Assembly (NCBI GenBank): GCA_018057765.1
Contig: JAGPDB010000016.1
Coordinates: 1-44,757, forward strand
Reading direction: 5' to 3'
Length of the DNA stretch: 44,757 nucleotides
Source: Acidimicrobiia bacterium
GTDB taxonomy: Bacteria; Actinomycetota; Acidimicrobiia; IMCC26256; JAGPDB01
The notes below the pieces were generated by a model. It searched no databases. It saw only the letters and a list, made by a program, of their open reading frames with translations, and was not told the origin of the DNA. Below, piece by piece: positions 7,831-14,956 of this stretch. Positions within the stretch are counted from its first letter, which is position 1, and each line of letters begins with the position of its first letter. Position numbers and translations under genes: made by a program.

Positions 7831-8168
7831 AAACTCAAAACTTTAATGAAAATGGAAGTATAACAATTGTTGGGTTAGGACTTTGTTCAATAGCATTAGT
7901 TTTAGCAATGGGCTTAATAAGATTGGGTGGAGTGGTCAGCGTAAAAGGAAAAGCTCAGAATGCAGCTGACGCAGCTTCTTTAAGTGCAGCATATGAAATA
8001 GCTCATTTTTCAATATCTAAGGCTTGTAGTTCAGCAAGGATAGCTGCACAAAAAAATGGCGCAGTGTTGGAATCGTGTAAATATACAAACAATGATGTAG
8101 AAGTTATTGTTTCGATAGATCAAGATGGGGAGATAATTAAAGCAATAGCTAAAGCAGATATTAAATAA
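7827..8168 (+). CDS. TadE-like/TadG-like small secreted membrane protein (Rv3654c type)
   Basis: The 113-residue last gene of the Tad operon starts at ATG 7827 within the TadE stop. It has a short polar leader with NENGSITIVGLG, then a membrane helix (LCSIALVLAMGLIRLGGVV), then KGKAQNAADAASLSAAYEIA, the Ala-rich motif found in TadG/pilus-assembly Flp-associated proteins and in the mycobacterial 'helicase/secretion neighbourhood TadE-like' family. The remainder is a small exported domain with two Cys (SKACSS and LESCKY) that could form a disulfide. It ends directly against the convergent LCP gene. Confidence 0.78.
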   Translation: MKTQNFNENGSITIVGLGLCSIALVLAMGLIRLGGVVSVKGKAQNAADAASLSAAYEIAHFSISKACSSARIAAQKNGAVLESCKYTNNDVEVIVSIDQDGEIIKAIAKADIK

Positions 8169-9122
8169 TTATGGAACGTAAGTATCAATAATTGCATTAT
8201 CTTTAAAATCATTAAATAGATCACTAGCTCTTGGAGCCAAAGTATTTGAACCTTGCCAAGGAACTGTAATATTTGAAATATTGTCAATGTTAATCTCTGT
8301 TGCTAACTCCATCATAAAAAATATATCACTTAATGAGAGATTTTTTAATTGTATATGTTGGGTAATGGCAAATGCAGACTCAAATTTATTTGGAGTGCTA
8401 TTTTTAACATTCTGCATCTCTCTTAATGCATATATTAATAATTGACCTTGGTTTTGGGACCTTTGTAGATCACCATTAGAAAATGAATGTCTATCACGCG
8501 AAAAAGCTAAAGCTGATGCACCACCCATCCTTATAGTACCTGGAGAAAAATCTGTTCCCGAATTTTTATCATGCATTTCTTTATCTACTGTAACTTCAAG
8601 TCCACCAAGTGAGTCAATTAGTGAAGTGAAACCAGCAAAATCTGCCTCTAGTGTATAACTAATTGATACTCCGGTTAATTGTTCTATAGTTTGTGCAGTT
8701 AATTCAGAGCCACCAAATGCATTTGCAGCATTAATTTTATTAGTGCCATGACCGGGTATTGCAACATTGGTATCTCTGGGGAAATTTATCATCGATACTT
8801 TCTTTTCTCCAGGGTTTATTCCAAGCAAATGTAAAGAATCAGCACGCTTGCCTTCAACACCAGGACGGTAGTCATTACCAATAACTAATAAATAGAACAC
8901 ATCAGATCTAACTGGGAGTACAATACTATTTTTTGCGAGGTTTCTATTTGATTGAAGGTGCCTAGCAGTGATTATTAGTTTTCCTTTTGGGCTTGCTAAA
9001 TTTATTTGACCAGTTGTAACTGCGCTTAGGAAACCAATGCTTAATAGTGACAATGTCACTATGCAGATAATTAATCCAGAGAAAAGACTTGCAATTCTTT
9101 TTACTGGAAATACAATACTCAT
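8169..9122 (-). CDS. LytR-CpsA-Psr (LCP) family cell-wall glycopolymer transferase
   Basis: The 317-residue product has a cytoplasmic N-terminus, one membrane anchor (about residues 13-35) and an extracellular LCP domain. Diagnostic features are the arginine/aspartate pair in GKRADSLHLLGINP, the SMINFPRDTNVAIPG block, the KINAANAFGG stretch, and the later SRDRHSFSNGDLQRSQNQG block, whose arginines bind the polyprenyl pyrophosphate in known LCP structures. The family attaches secondary polymers (arabinogalactan, teichoic acid or capsule) to peptidoglycan. It is downstream of, and overlaps by 4 bases, the lipoprotein gene. The domain is complete, with no C-terminal LytR_C extension. Confidence 0.93.
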   Translation of the reverse strand: MSIVFPVKRIASLFSGLIICIVTLSLLSIGFLSAVTTGQINLASPKGKLIITARHLQSNRNLAKNSIVLPVRSDVFYLLVIGNDYRPGVEGKRADSLHLLGINPGEKKVSMINFPRDTNVAIPGHGTNKINAANAFGGSELTAQTIEQLTGVSISYTLEADFAGFTSLIDSLGGLEVTVDKEMHDKNSGTDFSPGTIRMGGASALAFSRDRHSFSNGDLQRSQNQGQLLIYALREMQNVKNSTPNKFESAFAITQHIQLKNLSLSDIFFMMELATEINIDNISNITVPWQGSNTLAPRASDLFNDFKDNAIIDTYVP

Positions 9123-9661
9123 GATTTTTCAACTTTCGAATCGGTTGTTGTGGCAATTGGAAATAAATCTAATTTATAGCCTATAACAATACCTTCATTG
9201 TTAAAATAAATAGTACCGCTTCTTTCGATTGCCTTACCTGCTTCAGTTTTGGACTGTTTGATATGCGCAACACCAATATTGTCAGTGGCAGTTTCACTTT
9301 TCAATATATTTAAATCTACATTTACATTCTCTTTGGTTGCATTTTTAGGCGGTTCGAAAATAGATTGTGCTTGAGTAAAGATTTCTGATTTAAACAATGC
9401 TGGTATTCTAGAACCTTTTGAGAATACATCAGACAATGCTTTAGTGTATTTATCTAAAGAAGCTTTTTCGATATTATCAACTGTTTTACCATTTTCGGTT
9501 GTAGTTTTAGAATTAAATCTTATTGTTATCGAATTGTTGCTATTGCTAGATTTACTTTTTTTATCCTTTAAGTTTTGAGAATTAGAACAACTTGCTAAAG
9601 AAAGCAAAGGTATAATAGCCAAAATACAGATAAACGTTTTAAATATTCTTGGTTTTGTCAC
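9119..9661 (-). CDS. Predicted lipoprotein of unknown function
   Basis: The 180-residue product has an n-region (MTKPRIFKTF), a hydrophobic h-region and a lipobox LASC with Cys25 as the predicted lipidation site. A Ser/Asn/Lys-rich linker follows (about residues 26-48). The exported domain (about residues 55-175) is mixed alpha/beta with no motif I recognise; its layout (DKYTKALSDVFSKGSRI, then two beta-rich stretches) loosely resembles LppX/LprG-like or YceI-like carriers, but I cannot assign it. It is the first gene of a two-gene operon with the LCP protein, so a role in envelope polymer or lipid handling is plausible inference. Confidence 0.72.
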   Translation of the reverse strand: MTKPRIFKTFICILAIIPLLSLASCSNSQNLKDKKSKSSNSNNSITIRFNSKTTTENGKTVDNIEKASLDKYTKALSDVFSKGSRIPALFKSEIFTQAQSIFEPPKNATKENVNVDLNILKSETATDNIGVAHIKQSKTEAGKAIERSGTIYFNNEGIVIGYKLDLFPIATTTDSKVEKS

Positions 9662-9717
9662 CTAGACATTTTTGCAGAAAACCAGCATTCATTCAGTGAT
9701 GCACTTAAAATGTAGAT

Positions 9718-10077
9718 ATGATTCCATTCTTTAAACGTAAAACGAATAATAGCAACCCGAATTATGAGGTTGTTACAGCAGGTCCAACTTTAACGACAGC
9801 CAAAATGAGATTTGATGCTATTGATATATCGAAAGTAGAAAATAGGACAAAAGTTATTGTTGTTGGCAACGTAGTTTCCACAAGAATTGTTCCTAAGGCT
9901 AATAGCTATTGGTACGAAGTTATCATCGACGATGGGACTGGGAAAATGGATGGATGGTTTTTTGGACGTAAGGAAATTAAGGGTATATCGTTAGGCTGTT
10001 TGGTGCTTATGAAGGGATTAGCTCAAATTGATGAAGGTGAATTGACTATTGCAAATCCTCACTATCAAATACTTTGA
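9718..10077 (+). CDS. OB-fold nucleic-acid-binding-like protein
   Basis: The 119-residue protein starts with a basic tail (MIPFFKRKTNN) and then has an OB-fold strand pattern: KVIVVGNVVSTRIVP, SYWYEVIIDDGTGKMDGWFFG, LGCLVLMKGLAQIDEGELTIANPHY. The DDGTG turn and the ending NPHYQIL are typical of actinobacterial OB-fold proteins encoded next to the TrkA genes (Rv2694c type). It is divergent from the lipoprotein gene (56-nt gap) and convergent with the RCK pair. No clear ribosome-binding site precedes the ATG, so it may be leaderless. Whether it binds DNA or RNA is not evident. Confidence 0.75.
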   Translation: MIPFFKRKTNNSNPNYEVVTAGPTLTTAKMRFDAIDISKVENRTKVIVVGNVVSTRIVPKANSYWYEVIIDDGTGKMDGWFFGRKEIKGISLGCLVLMKGLAQIDEGELTIANPHYQIL

Positions 10078-10100
10078 TTTTTTCACATTGACTGCCATAG

Positions 10101-10116
10101 ATGTTCATATGAACAT
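10101..10116. repeat. Perfect 16-bp palindrome in a convergent gap
   Basis: ATGTTCATATGAACAT reads the same on both strands. It lies in the 124-nt gap between the convergent OB-fold and RCK genes. It has no loop, so it looks more like a protein-binding site than a transcript hairpin, but its position after two stops is unusual for an operator. Confidence 0.45.
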
Positions 10117-10163
10117 GTATCAATGCAAATGTTTTGAATGCTTGCTGTAATAGCGTCAATGAG

Positions 10164-10177
10164 TGTTAGTGCTAACA
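10164..10177. repeat. Short inverted repeat TGTTAG-TG-CTAACA
   Basis: Six-base perfect arms are separated by two bases, in the same convergent gap as the 16-bp palindrome. There is no T-run on either side, so it does not look like a terminator. Its function is unknown. Confidence 0.35.
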
Positions 10178-10201
10178 GCTCTGACAGCCAACATGGAAAT
10201 G

Positions 10202-10879
10202 TTAAAGTGAAGCCTCAAAAATTTCACGAACTTCTTCACTCGCAACTGTATTAGTTAGGATAATAATTTCATCATCCTTATAAAGAGTTGTATCATCTCT
10301 TGAGTAAACAACATGTCCATTACGCAGAATAGCAACTATAGAACATTCTTTTGGAAGTTCGATATCTGATAATTGCTTATTTACAAGAGCTGATGTTTGC
10401 GAGATTCTAATTTCAACTAGTTCGACTTTGCCATCATCAAAACTTAATAAACCAACTATATGATCGCTAGTTAATTCTTCCTCAACTAATGAAGTTAAAA
10501 TATGGGTCCCACTAACACCCCGATCTACTCCCCAGTGGTCGTTAAATAGCCATTTGTTTTCGGGGTTATTAATGCGAGCTAATACCTTAGGTACTCCAAA
10601 TTCTTGTTTAGCGAGTAATGAGACAACTAAATTATCCTCGTCATCACCTGTGCAAGAAAAAACGACATCTGCAGAATCACATCCTGCTCTTTCTAGTATG
10701 TCGTAGTCACAACCGTCGCCGATGATCACATCAAGGTTGACATGAGGGTTCGAAGCAAAAGATAATAACTCTTCGGCTTTAAAATCTCTATCAATAACAG
10801 TTACAAAGTTATCGTCATTAGCTAAAGTTCTTGCAATAAATTTTCCTTGTGTTCCAGCACCTATTATAAGAATTTTCAT
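10202..10879 (-). CDS. TrkA-family (RCK) potassium transport regulator, second of a pair
   Basis: The 225-residue protein comprises a single RCK_N Rossmann domain (MKILIIGAGTQGKFIARTLA, then VTVIDRD with the acidic residue of an NAD(H)-binding site, and DVIIGDGCDYDILERAGCD) followed by an RCK_C/TrkA_C domain (about residues 140-225: VELVEIRISQTSALVNKQL and KDDEIIILTN). It corresponds to CeoC/TrkB of actinobacteria. Its start overlaps the stop of the upstream RCK gene by four bases (ATGA), so the two are expected to be made together and to act as a hetero-oligomeric gating ring in the cytoplasm for a K+ transporter. No trkH/trkG is in the window. Confidence 0.9.
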   Translation of the reverse strand: MKILIIGAGTQGKFIARTLANDDNFVTVIDRDFKAEELLSFASNPHVNLDVIIGDGCDYDILERAGCDSADVVFSCTGDDEDNLVVSLLAKQEFGVPKVLARINNPENKWLFNDHWGVDRGVSGTHILTSLVEEELTSDHIVGLLSFDDGKVELVEIRISQTSALVNKQLSDIELPKECSIVAILRNGHVVYSRDDTTLYKDDEIIILTNTVASEEVREIFEASL

Positions 10880-11550
10880 TTAATCTCACCCGCAGTATAC
10901 TCGGGATTTGCTAATTTTTCGTTCAGCTCATCTATTTTTGATTTAATGCAAGAAAAATAGATTCTTGCATCTTCTTGACCTTTAGTTCCTGGTTTAATTA
11001 TTTTTGTTTCACCAAGGTGACTCCAAGCTATTGGAACATAATCTTCAGATTCAAACAATGGATTCAAAGATTTACCTGCCCAAATATTTGGCAATAGCTT
11101 TTCTATTATAACTATTTCGCCTGTGCCATCAACCCAATCTTGATTATCATTATCAGGCGTTAGCTTTTTGATAAATTCTTTTGATGCCCAGGAAACTGTA
11201 GCAACGGTAGAAATACCCAAACGATGATATAAACTTGCTCTACGTGGGTCATATATTCGTGCAGCTACATGATCAACATGAAAAATTTCTTTGGCAATTC
11301 GTGCAATTACTATATTGCTATTATCGCCGTTCGTTACGGCAGCTAAGCCATGTGTATCCTCAATATGGGCTGCTTCTAAAACCTGTCTATCAAAACCTAC
11401 CCCCGTAACTGTCGATAAGTTTGGGTGTTCAGATATCCTTGCAAAGGATGTTGGGTCTTTATCAATCAAACAAACAGTGTTATCTCTTTTTAAGAGTTCT
11501 TTGGTTAGTTCTCGACCAACTCGTCCTGCTCCAACAATTAAATAATGCAT
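10876..11550 (-). CDS. TrkA-family (RCK) potassium transport regulator, first of a pair
   Basis: The 224-residue paralogue of the following gene has RCK_N MHYLIVGAGRVGRELTKELL, VCLIDKD, and VTGVGFDRQVLEAAHIED, then a C-terminal domain (GTGEIVIIEKLLPNIWAGKSL...). It matches the CeoB type of the mycobacterial Rv2691/Rv2692 pair. It is transcribed away from the KimA-type permease across a 102-nt divergent gap, an arrangement that would let one regulator control both directions. The nucleotide-binding glycines are intact in both RCK proteins, so neither looks degenerate. Confidence 0.9.
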   Translation of the reverse strand: MHYLIVGAGRVGRELTKELLKRDNTVCLIDKDPTSFARISEHPNLSTVTGVGFDRQVLEAAHIEDTHGLAAVTNGDNSNIVIARIAKEIFHVDHVAARIYDPRRASLYHRLGISTVATVSWASKEFIKKLTPDNDNQDWVDGTGEIVIIEKLLPNIWAGKSLNPLFESEDYVPIAWSHLGETKIIKPGTKGQEDARIYFSCIKSKIDELNEKLANPEYTAGEIK

Positions 11551-11652
11551 AGAGAAATTTTACCCTATATTCAATATTATACTTAGCTCAAAAAGAAGAA
11601 TTAATGCTTCTAAATACTTGAGTCGGCACTAAATAAAGATAAGACTGTTCTA

Positions 11653-13518
11653 ATGACTATTATAAAACGAGTATTTTTAGGCAAACCAATCGCGAGTAAT
11701 GAAGCGGAACATCAAACATTAAACAAAACTACTGCACTTGCAGTATTTTCTAGTGATGCCATTTCATCAACTGCGTATGCTACACAGGAGATACTTCTAG
11801 TAACAGCACTCTTTGGTTCATCGCTAGCTATAGGGTTAAATAAATTAGTTCCACTGGCAATAGTTGTTGCGCTACTACTAGCTATTGTTGTTACATCATA
11901 TCGAAAAACTATATATGCATATCCACATGGTGGTGGTAGTTATATCGTTTCAAAAGAAAACCTTGGAGAGAACGCATCGCTAGTTGCAGCAGCATCAATA
12001 CTTACAGATTACGTACTTACAGTAGCAGTTTCTATTTGTGCGGGCGTTAGAGCAGTTACATCAATACCTGCTTTTGCCACTTGGGCCGATCACCGAGTTG
12101 CTATGTGTATAGGAGCAATAGTATTTATATCAATAATGAATTTAAGAGGGGTTAAGGAAAGTGGCAGAATTTTTGCAGTACCAACATATGTATATATAGC
12201 AGTTGTTTCCGCACTTATTTTTTATGGTTTAACAAAAAGTTACTTCGATTGGTTTGGAGGTATTTCAAAAATTGATTTTGCTCAATTTTCTGCTGAGTCT
12301 GCAAAGGAAGGTTTAAAAGAATCAGGAGGTGGATTAGCGGTAATAGTATTGCTTAGAGGGTTTGCTTCAGGTGCTGTAGCTCTAACTGGAGTTGAAGCTA
12401 TTTGTGATGGTGTTCCAGCATTTAAGAAACCTTCACCAAGAAATGCTAGTCGTACTTTAATAATGATGGCTGTAATATTAGGTACATTATTTTTCGGTGT
12501 CTCTCTACTGGCATCAAGGTTACATCCTGTCCCATTAGAACAAGGCGAAAGTGTTTTCTCTCAAATGGGACGTCAAGTTTTTGGTGAAGGAATCATCTAT
12601 TTTTTACTACAAATTTTTACAGCTCTAATTTTAATGCTTGCAGCAAACACTGCATATGCAGATTTTCCAAGACTTAGTTCAATTGTAGCTAAAGATGGGT
12701 TTTTACCGCGCCAATTTACAAATAGGGGAGATCGACTGGTTTTCTCTAACGGCGTTATAGTCCTTGGACTAGCTGCAATATTCTTAGTTTGGATATTTGG
12801 TGGTGTAGAAACTGCGCTAATGCCACTCTATGCTGTTGGTGTATTTACCTCATTCACATTGTCGCAACTCGGTATGGTTATGTATCAGAAGAAAGCAGAA
12901 AATCGATCTATTAGTGGAATGATCATTTCGTCAATCGGAACCCTTGCTACATTTGTTGTTCTGCTTGTTGTTGCCATAACAAAATTTACTCGCGGCGCAT
13001 GGGTTTCAATCCTTGTAGTCCTTGTTGTTTATTCACTTTTTAAATCTGTACATAGACATTATAAACATGTTCAAAGTTCCATAGCAGTTCCTAGTGACTA
13101 TAAACCTCAACGTATGAACCATACAGTAATGGTATTAGTCGGTCGTATGCATCGTGGTACATTACAAGCCATTGAATACGCGAGTTCGCTTACACCTGAT
13201 CATCTTGTGGCAATTACAGTTGTGAGCGATGAAGAAGAACGTGAGAAGGTTCTAGCTCAATGGAATAGCTTCAAAATGGATATTCCTATTGAGATTATAT
13301 ATTCCCCATATAGAGAGCTTTTGCGACCAATTCTTAGTGCTGTTGAAGATTTAGATAAACGCTATGACAATGACATCGTTACTGTAGTGATCCCGGAATT
13401 TGTTGTACATCATTGGTGGGAACATTTGCTTCATAACCAAAGTGCTTTGATGTTAAAGGGTCGTCTACTATTTAGGAAAAATACAGTCGTAACTTCTGTT
13501 CCTTATCAAATAGACTAA
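11653..13518 (+). CDS. KimA-type APC-family potassium importer with C-terminal USP-like domain
   Basis: The 621-residue protein has an APC-type membrane core (about residues 25-470, roughly 12 helices) and a cytoplasmic C-terminal domain (about 480-621). It aligns by eye along its whole length with Bacillus subtilis KimA, a high-affinity K+/H+ symporter: GKPIASNEAEHQTLNKTTAL, VFSSDAISSTAYATQE, AYPHGGGSYIVSKENLGE, ALTGVEAI, RNASRTLIMM, GDRLVFSNGV, YAVGVFTSFTLSQLGM and the end LHNQSALMLKGRLLF. Asp35 sits where KimA has Asp36, a residue I recall as part of the ion pathway. KimA is shut by c-di-AMP on its C-terminal domain; the same control here is inference. Being divergent from two RCK genes supports a potassium role. 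The mycobacterial equivalent by position is Rv2690c. Confidence 0.82.
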   Translation: MTIIKRVFLGKPIASNEAEHQTLNKTTALAVFSSDAISSTAYATQEILLVTALFGSSLAIGLNKLVPLAIVVALLLAIVVTSYRKTIYAYPHGGGSYIVSKENLGENASLVAAASILTDYVLTVAVSICAGVRAVTSIPAFATWADHRVAMCIGAIVFISIMNLRGVKESGRIFAVPTYVYIAVVSALIFYGLTKSYFDWFGGISKIDFAQFSAESAKEGLKESGGGLAVIVLLRGFASGAVALTGVEAICDGVPAFKKPSPRNASRTLIMMAVILGTLFFGVSLLASRLHPVPLEQGESVFSQMGRQVFGEGIIYFLLQIFTALILMLAANTAYADFPRLSSIVAKDGFLPRQFTNRGDRLVFSNGVIVLGLAAIFLVWIFGGVETALMPLYAVGVFTSFTLSQLGMVMYQKKAENRSISGMIISSIGTLATFVVLLVVAITKFTRGAWVSILVVLVVYSLFKSVHRHYKHVQSSIAVPSDYKPQRMNHTVMVLVGRMHRGTLQAIEYASSLTPDHLVAITVVSDEEEREKVLAQWNSFKMDIPIEIIYSPYRELLRPILSAVEDLDKRYDNDIVTVVIPEFVVHHWWEHLLHNQSALMLKGRLLFRKNTVVTSVPYQID

Positions 13519-13581
13519 ATCTCTTTTAAGGTCCGTCCTTGCAGAGGGCTTTATCCGCAGCCAATTTGTTAGAATTGCATC

Positions 13582-14862
13582 GTGGTAAAACTCCCTCGAT
13601 CTTTATATGCGTTAAAAAATCGTAATTATCAAAAAGTTTTTGCTGCATCGTTAATCTCTAATGTTGGCTCTTGGGTTGAGACTGTCGTAATCGGGATTTT
13701 CATGCAGGTGCTAACCCATAGCGCTATATATGTTGGTATTGCTTTTGCTATGAGGTTTGGCGCAAACGTTTTTATTGCTCCTCTAGGTGGCTGGTGTGCA
13801 GACAGGTTTAATCGTAAAAAATTATTGATCTTAACAAATTTTGCTTCATCTTTAATAGCTATTTCGATAGGTGTATTAGTATCGTTTGGATCAATTAAAC
13901 CATGGATGTTAATTGTATTCGTTGGATTAACCGGTGTTGTGGACTCAATTAGTTTTCCTACTTATCAAGCATTTCTGTCAGAACTTGTTCCTTCAAAAAT
14001 ATACTCTGCTGCTATGAGCTTAATGTTCTCTCAATGGAATATGGCTCGAATTATTGGTCCTGTAGTTGCAGGTTTATTAGTCGGGAATGACCATTTTGAA
14101 TTTGCATTCTATGTTAATGCTGCAAGTTTTTGGGCCGTAATTGTCACCTTACTATCGATAAAAACACTTTCACATCCTAGAGAATCTACTTCGAGGTTAA
14201 CTTGGGCTGATGGAGTACGTTGGATGTTCAAAGAGAAAAAGCTTTCACGTGTTGTTGCAACTCATAGTGCTTCGGTATTTTTTGCTGGAGGGCTTATTGC
14301 AGCTATTCCTAATGTTGCAGATGAGGTATACCATTCACGCGTTTTTGGAACATCTGCATTTAATGTTTCGATGGCTATTGGCGCAATTCTAATTACTGTT
14401 TTGTATTCTTCGCTTACACATAAATACGGAAAGAATAAAACTATTTTGCTACTTGCACGCATGGTTCCCTTCACTGTTTTTGCATATGGATTTGCCCCTA
14501 ATTTATTTTGGGCTTGTATTGCTATTGGTTTTTATGGATGGGCGCATCTAGGAACGTTAACTGGAATACTTACTGAAATACAAATGATTGCACCACCTGA
14601 TTTAAAAGGAAAGGTTGCGTCTGTCTTCTCTGGTATTCTAGGACTGTTTTTTCTTATGGCAACTTTAATTTCTGGTTATGCTATAGATGCATATGGCTCA
14701 AAAATCGCTTTTAGTGTTCTAGCCATTTGCCATATTCTTACCCAAATCATTATTGGTCTCTATTCATCAAAATGGAAAATACCGGATGTAATAGAAACTG
14801 TTGTAGAACCAGATCTAAGTGAATCTTTAGACACACTCCTTGAACCGATCCCAGATATGTAA
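13582..14862 (+). CDS. Major facilitator superfamily transporter, DHA3-like (EntS type)
   Basis: The 426-residue 12-helix MFS protein starts MVKLPRSLYALKNRNYQKVF and continues ISNVGSWVETVVIGIF, the beginning typical of the EntS/MefA-like drug or siderophore exporters. The loop 2-3 motif is GGWCADRFNRKKLLIL. The start codon is GTG with no evident ribosome-binding site. The last about 30 residues form an acidic cytoplasmic tail. It stands alone between kimA and hppA, so the substrate cannot be inferred. Confidence 0.85.
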   Translation: MVKLPRSLYALKNRNYQKVFAASLISNVGSWVETVVIGIFMQVLTHSAIYVGIAFAMRFGANVFIAPLGGWCADRFNRKKLLILTNFASSLIAISIGVLVSFGSIKPWMLIVFVGLTGVVDSISFPTYQAFLSELVPSKIYSAAMSLMFSQWNMARIIGPVVAGLLVGNDHFEFAFYVNAASFWAVIVTLLSIKTLSHPRESTSRLTWADGVRWMFKEKKLSRVVATHSASVFFAGGLIAAIPNVADEVYHSRVFGTSAFNVSMAIGAILITVLYSSLTHKYGKNKTILLLARMVPFTVFAYGFAPNLFWACIAIGFYGWAHLGTLTGILTEIQMIAPPDLKGKVASVFSGILGLFFLMATLISGYAIDAYGSKIAFSVLAICHILTQIIIGLYSSKWKIPDVIETVVEPDLSESLDTLLEPIPDM

Positions 14863-14917
14863 GTATATTTCTTAAAATTTCTAAATTTCATCAAATCCCA
14901 TGTAGTATTTGCCATTA

Positions 14918-14935
14918 CGATTTATTATTAAATCG
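14918..14935 (+). promoter_or_regulatory. Inverted repeat immediately upstream of hppA
   Basis: CGATTT (14918-14923) and AAATCG (14930-14935) are separated by ATTATT and end 21 bases before the hppA ATG, just upstream of its GAGGAAAG ribosome-binding site. It could be a small operator or a 5'-leader hairpin; it is short and AT-rich enough to arise by chance. Confidence 0.3.
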
Positions 14936-14956
14936 CAGATTATGAAATGAGGAAAG

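Noticed and set aside
11551-11652. ydaO-type c-di-AMP riboswitch before the KimA-type gene
   Set aside because: The gap is only 102 nt, AT-rich, and shows none of the conserved ydaO motifs, so only protein-level control can be proposed.
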